NCBI RefSeq assembly: GCF_038397725.1
Contig: NZ_CP151634.1
Coordinates: 2,108,001-2,172,000 of the forward strand
Reading direction: 5' to 3'
From: Microbacterium sp. LWO13-1.2
GTDB taxonomy: Bacteria; Actinomycetota; Actinomycetes; Actinomycetales; Microbacteriaceae
Length of the DNA stretch: 64,000 nucleotides
Position numbers and translations under genes: made by a program
Notes under the pieces: generated by a model
The model's input: the letters and a program-made list of their open reading frames with translations, nothing else
What the model was told of the DNA's origin: nothing
Database searches by the model: none
Shown here: positions 1 to 8,208 of the stretch, in pieces
How positions within the stretch are numbered: the first letter of the stretch is position 1
How the letters are laid out: each line of letters begins with the position of its first letter

Positions 1-2
1 TC

Positions 3-869
3 GTCGGCTACACGGCGACGGATGCCGGGGCCGATGCCGCCGCGCTCGGCGCGCGACTCGCCCGCAGCCTCGGTGCGACCCTCCACCTGGTGATCGTTCT
101 CCCGACGGAGGGCACGCGCAGCGCCGGAGTGCCACCGGAGCGCGCCTATGAGGACCACATCCGCGCTCAGGGCCGGCAGTGGCTCAACGACGCCGTGATC
201 CGGCTTCCGCAGGAGCTCACCCGCAGCGGGCACGTCCGCTTCGCGGAGTCGTTCGCCGAAGGGCTCATCGCCGCCGGCGAGGAGTTCGGGGCTCGCCTGA
301 TCGTTGTCGGAGCAGCCGGTGGCGGCCTCTTCGGCCGGCACCGCCTCGGCAGCGTCGCATCCGAACTCCTGCACTCCTCGACCATCCCGGTCGCGCTCGC
401 CCCCGTCGGTACCGCACGGCAGGACGATCACGTCGTCCCGCGGGTCACCGTGGCCGTCGGTAAGCGGCCAGGAGCAGACGCCCTGCTCGACGAGGCCGTC
501 GCCATCGCGGCGGACAGCGGCACCGATCTCCGGCTGGTCTCGCTCGTACCCTTCGACGTGCCGCCCGGCCTCGACACCGGCGCGATCCGCCTGGTCGGCA
601 ACGCGCATGCGCACGATGTGCTCGCCGTCGCGACCGAACTCCTCCCGGACGGCCGCACCGCCGAGATCGAAGAGGCGCCGGGCGAGAGCGTCGAAGACGC
701 CGTCGCACACCTCTCCTGGCTTCCCGGCGAGGTCATCCTCGTCGGCTCGAGTCGGCTCGCCCAGCCGCGCCGACTCTTCCTGGGCTCCACCGCAGCGAAG
801 ATGCTGCGCGAACTGCCCGTTCCCGTGATCGTCGTCCCGCGCACCCGCGCCGAAGCAGGAGACCTCTGA
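3..869 (+). CDS. Tandem universal stress protein, 5' end missing
   Basis: The open frame runs in from the left edge, so the true start lies outside the window and 288 residues are visible. It holds two UspA-type nucleotide-binding domains. The first ends in a G-x9-G type motif around GRHRLGSVASELL followed by IPVALAP. The second has the matching pattern FLGSTAAKMLRELPVPVIVVP. Such tandem Usp proteins are cytosolic and often bind ATP. The stop codon overlaps the ATG of the permease by one base (TGATG), so the two are translationally coupled. In this position it may modulate the transporter, as seen in other Usp-permease pairs; that role is inferred. Confidence 0.85.
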   Translation, partial: VGYTATDAGADAAALGARLARSLGATLHLVIVLPTEGTRSAGVPPERAYEDHIRAQGRQWLNDAVIRLPQELTRSGHVRFAESFAEGLIAAGEEFGARLIVVGAAGGGLFGRHRLGSVASELLHSSTIPVALAPVGTARQDDHVVPRVTVAVGKRPGADALLDEAVAIAADSGTDLRLVSLVPFDVPPGLDTGAIRLVGNAHAHDVLAVATELLPDGRTAEIEEAPGESVEDAVAHLSWLPGEVILVGSSRLAQPRRLFLGSTAAKMLRELPVPVIVVPRTRAEAGDL

Positions 870-2413
870 TGTCCAGCACAGAGCGGGCGACGGAGCCCGA
901 ATCCGGAGTGACCGGCGGGATCTCCCGCAAGGGGCTGAGCGCCGGTACGGTCGGCCTCATCGGTGCCATCGTGATCGGCATCTCCTGCATCGCCCCGGCG
1001 TACACCTTCACCGCGGCCATCGGCCCCACCGCATCCGAGGTGGGTGCGCAGATCCCGGCGATCATCCTGGTCGGCTTCATCCCGATGCTGCTCGTCGCGT
1101 TCGGGTACCGCGAACTCAACAACCGGATGCCCGATTCCGGCACGTCGTTCACCTGGGCGACGCGCGCATTCGGACCGTGGATCGGCTGGATGGCCGGATG
1201 GGGACTCGTCGTCGCCACGATCCTGGTGCTGTCGAATCTCGCCGGCGTCGCGGTCGATTTCCTGTTCCTGCTGCTGTCGCAGATCACCGGCGACGCGACC
1301 ATCGCGGATCTCGCGAGCGTCACCTGGATCAACATCGGCGTCACCCTGCTGTTCATGCTCGGTGCCACTTGGATCTCCTACCGCGACATGCAGACCACGC
1401 AGAAGCTGCAGTACTGGCTGGTCGGCTTCCAGATCCTCGTCCTGGTGCTGTTCGCAGGTGCCGCGATCGTGCAGGCGGTGAGCGGGAACGGCTTCGACTT
1501 CCAGCCCTTCGACCTGAACTGGTTCAACCCGTTCGCCGTCTCGTCGTTCAGCGCGCTCGCGGCCGGCCTCTCGCTCTCGATCTTCATCTTCTGGGGGTGG
1601 GATGTCACCCTCACCATGAACGAGGAGACCAAGGACCCGGAGAAGACTCCCGGACGCGCAGCCACCCTCACCGTGATCACGATCGTCACGCTGTACCTGC
1701 TCCTCGCGGTCGCGATGATCATGTTCGCCGGTGTTGGTACAGGGGAGCTGGGGCTCGGCAACGAGGACATCCAGGAGAACGTGTTCTTCCACCTCTCCGG
1801 TCCCGTTCTCGGACCGCTCGCGTTCCTCGTCTCCCTGGCCGTGCTGACCAGTTCCGCATCGTCCCTGCAGTCGACGTTCGTCGGACCGGCTCGCACGCTC
1901 CTCGCGATGGGCCACTACGGCGCACTGCCGAAGTCGTACGCGAAGATCAGCCCGCGATTCTTCACGCCGGGCTACGCGACGATCGTCTCGGCCATCGTCG
2001 CCTCCGCGTTCTACGCGGTCATGCGCGTGGTCAGCGAAGACACCCTGTGGGACACGATCCTCACCCTCGGGATGATGATCTGCTTCTACTACGGCATCAC
2101 CGCGTTCGCCTGCGTCTGGTACTTCCGCAAGCAGTGGTTCGACTCGGCACGGAACTTCTTCTTCACGTTCCTGTTCCCGCTCGTCGGCGGAGTCATCCTC
2201 GGGGTGCTGTTCTTCACCACCCTGATCGACTCGATGGACCCGGCCTACGGATCCGGCTCGCAGATCGGCGGCATCGGGATCGTGTTCATCCTCGGCATGG
2301 TGATCATCGTCGCCGGCATCGCGATCATGATCTGGCAGGCCATCCGTCGTCCCGCGTTCTTCCGCGGCGAGACCCTCAGCATGGACGCGCCGCCCAGCCG
2401 TCGCCGTCGCTGA
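869..2413 (+). CDS. APC-superfamily amino acid/amine permease
   Basis: A 514-residue polytopic membrane protein with about 12 hydrophobic segments. The first carries the APC-type GLIGAIVIGISCIAPAY stretch, and a conserved WGWDVTLTMNEETKDPEKTPGRA region sits mid-protein, as in amino acid/polyamine:cation symporters. It overlaps the upstream Usp gene by one base and is followed 30 bases later by two semialdehyde dehydrogenases. The likely cargo is therefore an amine or amino acid such as GABA, putrescine or a relative. The substrate is inferred from context; nothing in the sequence fixes it. The C-terminus is short, basic and cytosolic (PSRRRR). Confidence 0.85.
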   Translation: MSSTERATEPESGVTGGISRKGLSAGTVGLIGAIVIGISCIAPAYTFTAAIGPTASEVGAQIPAIILVGFIPMLLVAFGYRELNNRMPDSGTSFTWATRAFGPWIGWMAGWGLVVATILVLSNLAGVAVDFLFLLLSQITGDATIADLASVTWINIGVTLLFMLGATWISYRDMQTTQKLQYWLVGFQILVLVLFAGAAIVQAVSGNGFDFQPFDLNWFNPFAVSSFSALAAGLSLSIFIFWGWDVTLTMNEETKDPEKTPGRAATLTVITIVTLYLLLAVAMIMFAGVGTGELGLGNEDIQENVFFHLSGPVLGPLAFLVSLAVLTSSASSLQSTFVGPARTLLAMGHYGALPKSYAKISPRFFTPGYATIVSAIVASAFYAVMRVVSEDTLWDTILTLGMMICFYYGITAFACVWYFRKQWFDSARNFFFTFLFPLVGGVILGVLFFTTLIDSMDPAYGSGSQIGGIGIVFILGMVIIVAGIAIMIWQAIRRPAFFRGETLSMDAPPSRRRR

Positions 2414-2443
2414 CTTCCGCTTCCCTCACAGAAAGAGACTTCC

Positions 2444-3919
2444 ATGAGCACTCAGACCGCATCCGCCGAGCAGGCGCTGCTCGAACGCGTCCCCACCGGC
2501 CTCTTCATCGGCGGCCAGTGGACGGATGGCGAGACCGGCGGAACCTTTGATGTGCAGGACCCCGCCACCGGCGCCGTCATCCGCACGATCGCCGACGCCA
2601 CGCCGACCGACGGCATCCGCGCACTCGATGCCGCTGTCGCCGCACAGGACGGCTGGGCGGCGACCGCCCCCCGTACCCGCAGCGATATCCTTCGCCGCGC
2701 CTTCGACCTCGTGCAGGAGCACAAGGAAGACCTCGCGCTGCTGATGACGCTCGAGATGGGCAAGCCGCTTGCGGAGGCCCGCGGCGAGGTCGGCTACGGC
2801 GGTGAGTTCCTCCGCTGGTTCAGCGAGGAAGCCGTGCGCATCAACGGCCGCTACGGGCTCAACCCGGAGGGCACCGGCCACATGGTCGTCTCTCAGCGTC
2901 CGGTCGGTCCGTCCTTCTTCGTGACGCCGTGGAACTTCCCGTTCGCGATGGCGACCCGCAAGATCGCCCCCGCGCTCGCGGCCGGCTGCACCGTGGTCAT
3001 CAAGCCGCCGGCGCTCACGCCGCTGACGACGATGTTCTTCGTCTCTCTGCTCGAGAAGGCGGGCCTGCCTGCCGGTGTGGTCAACGTCGTGCAGACCTCG
3101 CGTTCGAGCGCCCTGTCGGCGCCGATCATCGCCGACCCGCGCCTGCGCAAGCTGTCGTTCACCGGTTCGACCGAGGTCGGGCGCAAGCTCATCGCGCAGG
3201 CGGCCGAGGGTGTGCTGCGCGTCTCGATGGAGCTCGGCGGCAACGCTCCGTTCGTGGTGTTCGAGGACGCCGACCTGGACAAGGCCGTCGACGGCGCGCT
3301 CGCAGCGAAGTTCCGCAACATCGGCCAGGCGTGCACCGCGGCCAACCGCTTCATCGTGCAGGCATCCGTCGCCGAGGAATTCGCGCGTCGGGTGACCGAG
3401 CGGGTGCAGGCGATGAAGATCGGTCGTGGCACCGAAGACGGCGTGTCCATCGGCCCGCTCATCGATGCGGATGCCGTGTCGAAGGCCGCGGAACTCGTCG
3501 GCGACGCTGTCGAGCGCGGCGCGACCCTGCTCGCCGGCGGCAAGGCCGTGGCCGGCGTCGGATCGTTCTACGAGCCGACGGTGCTCACCGATGTCGTGGC
3601 CGGCAGCGCCATCCTCCGCGAAGAGATCTTCGGCCCGGTGCTCGCGATCGCCACGTTCGATTCCGAGGAGGAGGCCGTGCGCCTCGCCAACGACACCGAA
3701 TACGGTCTGGTGTCCTACGTGTTCACCGAGAACCTGCAGCGCGGACAGCGGATGATCGACAAGCTGGAGACCGGCATGATGGGGCTCAACGTGGGCGTCG
3801 TCTCGAACGCGGCTGCTCCCTTCGGCGGCGTCAAGCAGTCCGGAGTCGGCCGCGAGGGCGGTGCCGAGGGCATTCACGAGTACCTGTCCACGAAGTACAC
3901 GCTGATCCCGGTCGCCTGA
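2444..3919 (+). CDS. gabD: NAD(P)-dependent succinate-semialdehyde dehydrogenase
   Basis: A 491-residue aldehyde dehydrogenase. The general base is in MELGGNAPF (Glu about 263) and the catalytic cysteine in GQACTAANRF (Cys about 297). The nucleotide-fold signature TPWNFPFAM and the FTGSTEVG loop are present. The GEVGYGGEFLRWFSEEA region and the C-terminal SNAAAPFGGVKQSG-GREGG-EYLSTKY segment match the GabD type specifically. A purine-rich site (AAAGAGA) precedes the ATG. The enzyme oxidises succinate semialdehyde to succinate, feeding the TCA cycle from GABA or polyamine breakdown. It sits between the permease and a second dehydrogenase. No GABA transaminase is visible; it may lie left of the window. 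Confidence 0.88.
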   Translation: MSTQTASAEQALLERVPTGLFIGGQWTDGETGGTFDVQDPATGAVIRTIADATPTDGIRALDAAVAAQDGWAATAPRTRSDILRRAFDLVQEHKEDLALLMTLEMGKPLAEARGEVGYGGEFLRWFSEEAVRINGRYGLNPEGTGHMVVSQRPVGPSFFVTPWNFPFAMATRKIAPALAAGCTVVIKPPALTPLTTMFFVSLLEKAGLPAGVVNVVQTSRSSALSAPIIADPRLRKLSFTGSTEVGRKLIAQAAEGVLRVSMELGGNAPFVVFEDADLDKAVDGALAAKFRNIGQACTAANRFIVQASVAEEFARRVTERVQAMKIGRGTEDGVSIGPLIDADAVSKAAELVGDAVERGATLLAGGKAVAGVGSFYEPTVLTDVVAGSAILREEIFGPVLAIATFDSEEEAVRLANDTEYGLVSYVFTENLQRGQRMIDKLETGMMGLNVGVVSNAAAPFGGVKQSGVGREGGAEGIHEYLSTKYTLIPVA

Positions 3920-3939
3920 AAGCTCAGAGAGGACGAGAA

Positions 3940-5304
3940 ATGACTGACTACGCCGTCATCAACCCGGCTACGGGGGAGACCCTGGCATCCTTCGACACCT
4001 TCACGGATGCGCAGATCGAGGAGGCCGTCGCCGCCGCCGACACCGCGCACCGCGAGTGGTCACGCTCCTCGACCGTCGCCGAGCGCGCAGCGCTCGTACG
4101 CCGGATGGCCGAGCTGCACCGCGAACGCCGGGAGGATCTCGCTGACATCTTCGTGCGCGAGATGGGCAAGCCGCGCGAGGCGGCACTCGGTGAGGTCGAC
4201 TTCGCGGCCGACATCGCCGAGTACTACGCCGATCAGGCCGAGGCGATCATGGCCGACCAGTCGATCGCCATTCTCGGAGACGGCTCGGCGATCATCCGCC
4301 GCTCCTCGCTCGGACCGCTCATCGGCATCATGCCATGGAACTTCCCGGCGTACCAGATCGTGCGTTTCGCCGCCCCGAACCTGATCGTGGGCAACACGAT
4401 CCTGCTGAAGCCCGCACCGCAGTGCCCCGAGTCGTCGAACGCCATCGCCGAGATCTATCGCGACGCGGGCTTCCCGGCAGGTGCGTACCAGAACGTGCTG
4501 GCCACGAACGAGCAGATCGCGACGATGATCGCCGACCCGCGGGTGCAGGGCGTCTCGCTGACCGGCTCGGAGCGCGCCGGAGCTGCCGTTGCGGAGGTCG
4601 CCGGACGCAACCTGAAGAAGGTCGCCCTGGAGCTTGGAGGCTCCGATCCTTTCATCGTGCTCTCCAGCGACGATCTGGACGCCACCGTGCAGGCCGGAGT
4701 CGATGCCCGCCTCGACAACAACGGCCAGGCATGCAACGGCGCGAAGCGCTTCATCATCGCCGACGACCTCTACGACGCGTTCGTGGAGAAGTTCACGGCG
4801 GCGATGGCCGCCGCGACGCCGTCGGACCCGATGCTCGAGGACACCGTGCTCGGACCGGTCTCCTCCGAGGCCGCGGCCGCGAATCTGCAGGCCCAGATCG
4901 ACCAGGCGGTCGCTCAGGGCGCCACGCTGCTCACCGGCGGCACCCGCGATGGTGCGTTCTTCGCGCCGACCGTGCTCGCAGACGTGACCCCTGCGATGAA
5001 CGTGTACCACGAGGAGCTGTTCGGGCCGGCCGCGGTGGTCTATCGCGCGGCCGACGAGGACGCTGCGGTCGCGCTGGCGAACGACACCACCTTCGGCCTC
5101 GGCTCGTACGTGTTCACCACGGATGCCGCGCAGGCCGAGCGCGTCGCAGACAGGATCGAGGCGGGGATGGTCTACGTCAACCTCGTGCTCGCCGACAGCC
5201 CCGAGCTGCCGTTCGGCGGCATCAAGCGCAGCGGCACTGCTCGCGAGCTGGGCCACCTCGCCGCCGACGAGTTCGTGAACAAGAAGCTCATCCGCATCGG
5301 CTGA
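3940..5304 (+). CDS. Second succinate-semialdehyde-type aldehyde dehydrogenase
   Basis: A 454-residue aldehyde dehydrogenase starting at an ATG preceded by GAGAGGACGAG. The catalytic residues are Glu about 231 in ALELGGSDPF and Cys about 265 in NNGQACNGAKRF. The GIMPWNFPAYQIVRF and PFGGIKRSGTARELG motifs place it in the short Sad/GabD2-like branch, which lacks about 35 N-terminal residues of the GabD branch. It lies 20 bases after gabD and ends at a strong hairpin, so it is the last gene of the operon. It may handle a different semialdehyde (for example from putrescine or glutarate-semialdehyde routes). The exact substrate cannot be read from sequence. Confidence 0.83.
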   Translation: MTDYAVINPATGETLASFDTFTDAQIEEAVAAADTAHREWSRSSTVAERAALVRRMAELHRERREDLADIFVREMGKPREAALGEVDFAADIAEYYADQAEAIMADQSIAILGDGSAIIRRSSLGPLIGIMPWNFPAYQIVRFAAPNLIVGNTILLKPAPQCPESSNAIAEIYRDAGFPAGAYQNVLATNEQIATMIADPRVQGVSLTGSERAGAAVAEVAGRNLKKVALELGGSDPFIVLSSDDLDATVQAGVDARLDNNGQACNGAKRFIIADDLYDAFVEKFTAAMAAATPSDPMLEDTVLGPVSSEAAAANLQAQIDQAVAQGATLLTGGTRDGAFFAPTVLADVTPAMNVYHEELFGPAAVVYRAADEDAAVALANDTTFGLGSYVFTTDAAQAERVADRIEAGMVYVNLVLADSPELPFGGIKRSGTARELGHLAADEFVNKKLIRIG

Positions 5305-5320
5305 GCGGGTTCTCGAAGGG

Positions 5321-5355
5321 CGGAAGGGGCGGATGCACGGCATCCGCCCCTTCCG
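5321..5355. terminator. Bidirectional hairpin between convergent genes
   Basis: A perfect 16-bp stem (5321-5336 with 5340-5355) closed by a three-base loop, followed on the plus strand by a T-rich tract. It lies between the end of the dehydrogenase operon and the convergent TPR gene, and could serve both strands. Confidence 0.8.
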
Positions 5356-5383
5356 TCCTTTCTTGGCCGTGTGGGCCGGACGC

Positions 5384-8182
5384 TCAACTCTCGATGAGTG
5401 CCCGAACCTCGGCGGCGTCATCGTGTCGACCGAGCCGCTCGAGCACGTCGCCGAGCTCGAGGGCCGCGACCTGACGCAGCTGTGGAGCGTCCGCGCCATG
5501 CTCGAGGGCGTTGCGGTAGATCGGGACGGCATCGGCCGCCCGATCCTTCCCGGCGAGCAGCCGGGCGGCGAACAACTCGGATCCGCCGGCTGAGCCGAGA
5601 TCTCCGAGTCCCGCGAACCCGTCGGCGGCGGTGAGCACGGCCGAGACGGCCTCGTCCACCCGGTCGAGTTCGGCGAGGGCTCGGCCCCGCGAGTCGGTGA
5701 CATCGGAGAGGAGCCAGTCGGCCTCGTGTTCCTTCGCGAGGGCGGCGACCTCGTCGAACAACGCGAACGCGCGTTCGTCCTGCCTGCTGCCGTAGACCTG
5801 ACCGAGGTCATGGAGGACCTCGGTCAGCGCGCCGAGTGCATCGTCGGCGCGCCGCACGATCTCCGCCGCCCTCTCGAGCAGTTCGATCGCATCGTCCTGC
5901 TCGTCGAACCGCGCGAGGATCTTGGCTTGAGCCGCCAGCGACATCGCGTGATCGGCGTGCTCCTCGGCCTCGCCGAAGAGCTGGGCGGCGTAACCGTAGG
6001 CGGCGACGGCCTGTCCGAATTCGCCGGCGGCGCTCAGCGACCGCGCCAGCAACGACACCGTCATTCCGCGGGAACCGGCCGGAACCTCGGCCTGCTCCTC
6101 GAGTTTCAGCACCTCCCCGAACAGCTCGGCGGCTTCTTCGGCGTCGCCGGCCTTGAGCATCGCTCGGGCGAGACGGAAATTCGCTCCGGTGACATCGCCG
6201 CCGTCCTGGCTGATGAGCCGCGACATGAGGCGGTAGCGCGATACGGCCTTCTCCGGTTCGTCCGCGTCCTCCCAGAGGGCAGCAGCGAGGAGATGGGCGC
6301 CGGCGAGCGCTCTCGTTGCACCGAGTCCGGCGAGAATCCGGCAGGCTTCGTCGGCGTCCGTCGCCCCCGCGACGAACGATCCGTTGCCCCCGTGAATGCG
6401 CGCCCGCGTTTCCATCGCGTGGGCGCGGTGGCCGTCGCTGACGTCGTCCTGGGTCACGAGCCGATCGAGGAGTGCGGTCGCCGCGTCGGTCTCGCCCTTG
6501 TGCAGCAGTGCGGAGACGGCGAGAAGGGTGGTGGTGTTGACCAACCGGGCATCCCCGGCCTCGGCGAAGGCGCGAGCGGATTTCTCGAGGAGCTCGAGCG
6601 CGGTGTCCGGATCATCTCCTCGCAGGTGCAGCGAGGCGCGACTGAATGCCACGTCGCCACGGCTCCACGCCGGCAGAGCATCCGCCCCTTCGAGCTCGCG
6701 ATCGAGGGCAGCCGCGTTCTCCGGTGTGTCCACGCCGAACGTCGCCAGGCCGAGGCGCTCCTCCAGGTCGGCCTGTGCCTCCTTGCCCGTGGCGCGCAGC
6801 AGCGCGATGCGCTCCGTGCGCAGCGGCTCGGTCTCGTCGGCGCGATCAAGACCGACCAGCATCCCGATCTGCAGTGACAGCAGTTGTGCCCGTTTGCCGT
6901 CGTCTTCGATCTCGAGGGCGCGGGGCATCGCGGCCAGCGATTCCTGCTCGGCCCCGTACTGCCCGAGGTTCATCGCCCGCTCGTACCAGGCCTCGGCGTC
7001 GGCCGGAACGGCCGCGGCACTCGGCGCGACGAAGGCATCCGAGCGGATCGGCACGTCGTAACGCACGTCGCCGAGCGCGCGCATCGCGGTGAGCCGGCTC
7101 GAGTGGCCATCGGTGCCGTCGCGACGGTCGAAGTCGCTGCCGATCCGTTCGGCTGCCGCCCATGCGGCCGCAGCCAGCTCTGCCGCGCTCCAGGCCCCCT
7201 CGTGAGCTCCGAAGAACGGCGTCAGCACCGATGCCTCGGCTCCGCGCACCGGTGTCTCGCCGTGGCCCGCAGCGACCACGCTGTCCAGGGCGAGCGCGAA
7301 CGCCGCGAGCGCCGCGAAGTGCGCATCCACGTTGAGGCCGTCGTGAGCGAGCCAGGACAGGTGCCGCTCCACCAGCGAGAGCGCGCGCGCCTCGTTGCCG
7401 GTGACGGCGCAGAAGATGATGTTGTTCGCGACGATCTGCAGGTTGTCGCGATTGTCCTGTGCGAGGCGGTAGCTGCGCAGGTGCGCGGTCTTCGCATCGT
7501 CACCGCGTCCGGCCCGCAGATAGGGCAGGAGCACCCTGGACAGAGCGTGCTCCGGCTCCTCTCCGCAGGAGAAGCCTCCCTCGATCATCTCCTCCACGAG
7601 TCGGATCGCGTCGGCGTCGCGCTCGGTCTCGGCGAAGAATCCGGCGAACTGACTGCGCCCACAGGCATCGCAATGACTGTGCTCATCGCGGGGCGTCGCC
7701 TCCAGCTGCACGCGCAGGGCTTCGGCCTCGGACATCCGGCCGGCGTCCCACGCATCTTCGAAACGAGCGGTGAGCACGCCGCTCACGCCCAGTCCCGCCT
7801 TCAGATAGTGCGCCTCCATGTCGTCCAGCACCGCGGCGATCTGTTCTTGCGAGAACGCGGGGGATGAGCGCAGCGACGCCGCCATCCACTTGAACTGCCA
7901 CATCAGGTCCGCGCTGCCGTTGTCGAGATCGGCGGGGAAGCGCTGAGGGTTCGCATCGTGGCGAGCGAGGCACCAGGCGAACGAGTTCAACATCACGTCC
8001 GTCGCGCCGTTCATGTTCGCGGATGCCGTCTGACGCATCCGCGCCTCGTACTCGAGGCGGTCGTCGCCGATCTCGATGGCAAGGGTGACGGCCTCCGAGA
8101 TCAGGGCCTGCTCAGCAGGCCCCCAGGGTGTGCGGTCGATCTCTTCGATCAACTGCTGGAAGCGCTTCTTAGGACGAGCCAT
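5384..8182 (-). CDS. Large TPR-repeat protein paired with an HSP90 homologue
   Basis: A 932-residue soluble protein starting at the ATG of MARPKKRFQQ, which has AAAGGACC upstream. Longer readings would run back through the HSP90 gene. The whole length is helical Ala/Leu/Glu-rich repeat, with clear tetratricopeptide-like units in the C-terminal 600 residues (for example RGDDPDTALELLEKSARAFAEAG). An isolated CxxC pair (Cys171, Cys174, in HCDACG) could bind metal. There is no signal peptide or membrane segment. The start lies 26 bases after the stop of the HSP90-like gene on the same strand, so the pair is almost certainly cotranscribed. TPR proteins are the classic HSP90 co-chaperones in eukaryotes; a comparable role here is inference. 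I do not recognise a named bacterial family. Confidence 0.75.
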   Translation of the reverse strand: MARPKKRFQQLIEEIDRTPWGPAEQALISEAVTLAIEIGDDRLEYEARMRQTASANMNGATDVMLNSFAWCLARHDANPQRFPADLDNGSADLMWQFKWMAASLRSSPAFSQEQIAAVLDDMEAHYLKAGLGVSGVLTARFEDAWDAGRMSEAEALRVQLEATPRDEHSHCDACGRSQFAGFFAETERDADAIRLVEEMIEGGFSCGEEPEHALSRVLLPYLRAGRGDDAKTAHLRSYRLAQDNRDNLQIVANNIIFCAVTGNEARALSLVERHLSWLAHDGLNVDAHFAALAAFALALDSVVAAGHGETPVRGAEASVLTPFFGAHEGAWSAAELAAAAWAAAERIGSDFDRRDGTDGHSSRLTAMRALGDVRYDVPIRSDAFVAPSAAAVPADAEAWYERAMNLGQYGAEQESLAAMPRALEIEDDGKRAQLLSLQIGMLVGLDRADETEPLRTERIALLRATGKEAQADLEERLGLATFGVDTPENAAALDRELEGADALPAWSRGDVAFSRASLHLRGDDPDTALELLEKSARAFAEAGDARLVNTTTLLAVSALLHKGETDAATALLDRLVTQDDVSDGHRAHAMETRARIHGGNGSFVAGATDADEACRILAGLGATRALAGAHLLAAALWEDADEPEKAVSRYRLMSRLISQDGGDVTGANFRLARAMLKAGDAEEAAELFGEVLKLEEQAEVPAGSRGMTVSLLARSLSAAGEFGQAVAAYGYAAQLFGEAEEHADHAMSLAAQAKILARFDEQDDAIELLERAAEIVRRADDALGALTEVLHDLGQVYGSRQDERAFALFDEVAALAKEHEADWLLSDVTDSRGRALAELDRVDEAVSAVLTAADGFAGLGDLGSAGGSELFAARLLAGKDRAADAVPIYRNALEHGADAPQLRQVAALELGDVLERLGRHDDAAEVRALIES

Positions 8183-8208
8183 GGTGGTCCTTTCGGATGC
8201 TGACGGCC

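Noticed and set aside
428..1915. Long minus-strand reading frame of 495 codons
   Set aside because: It is antisense to the Usp and permease genes; its composition is the Arg/Asp-rich pattern of a GC-rich shadow frame, with no recognisable motif and no ribosome site.
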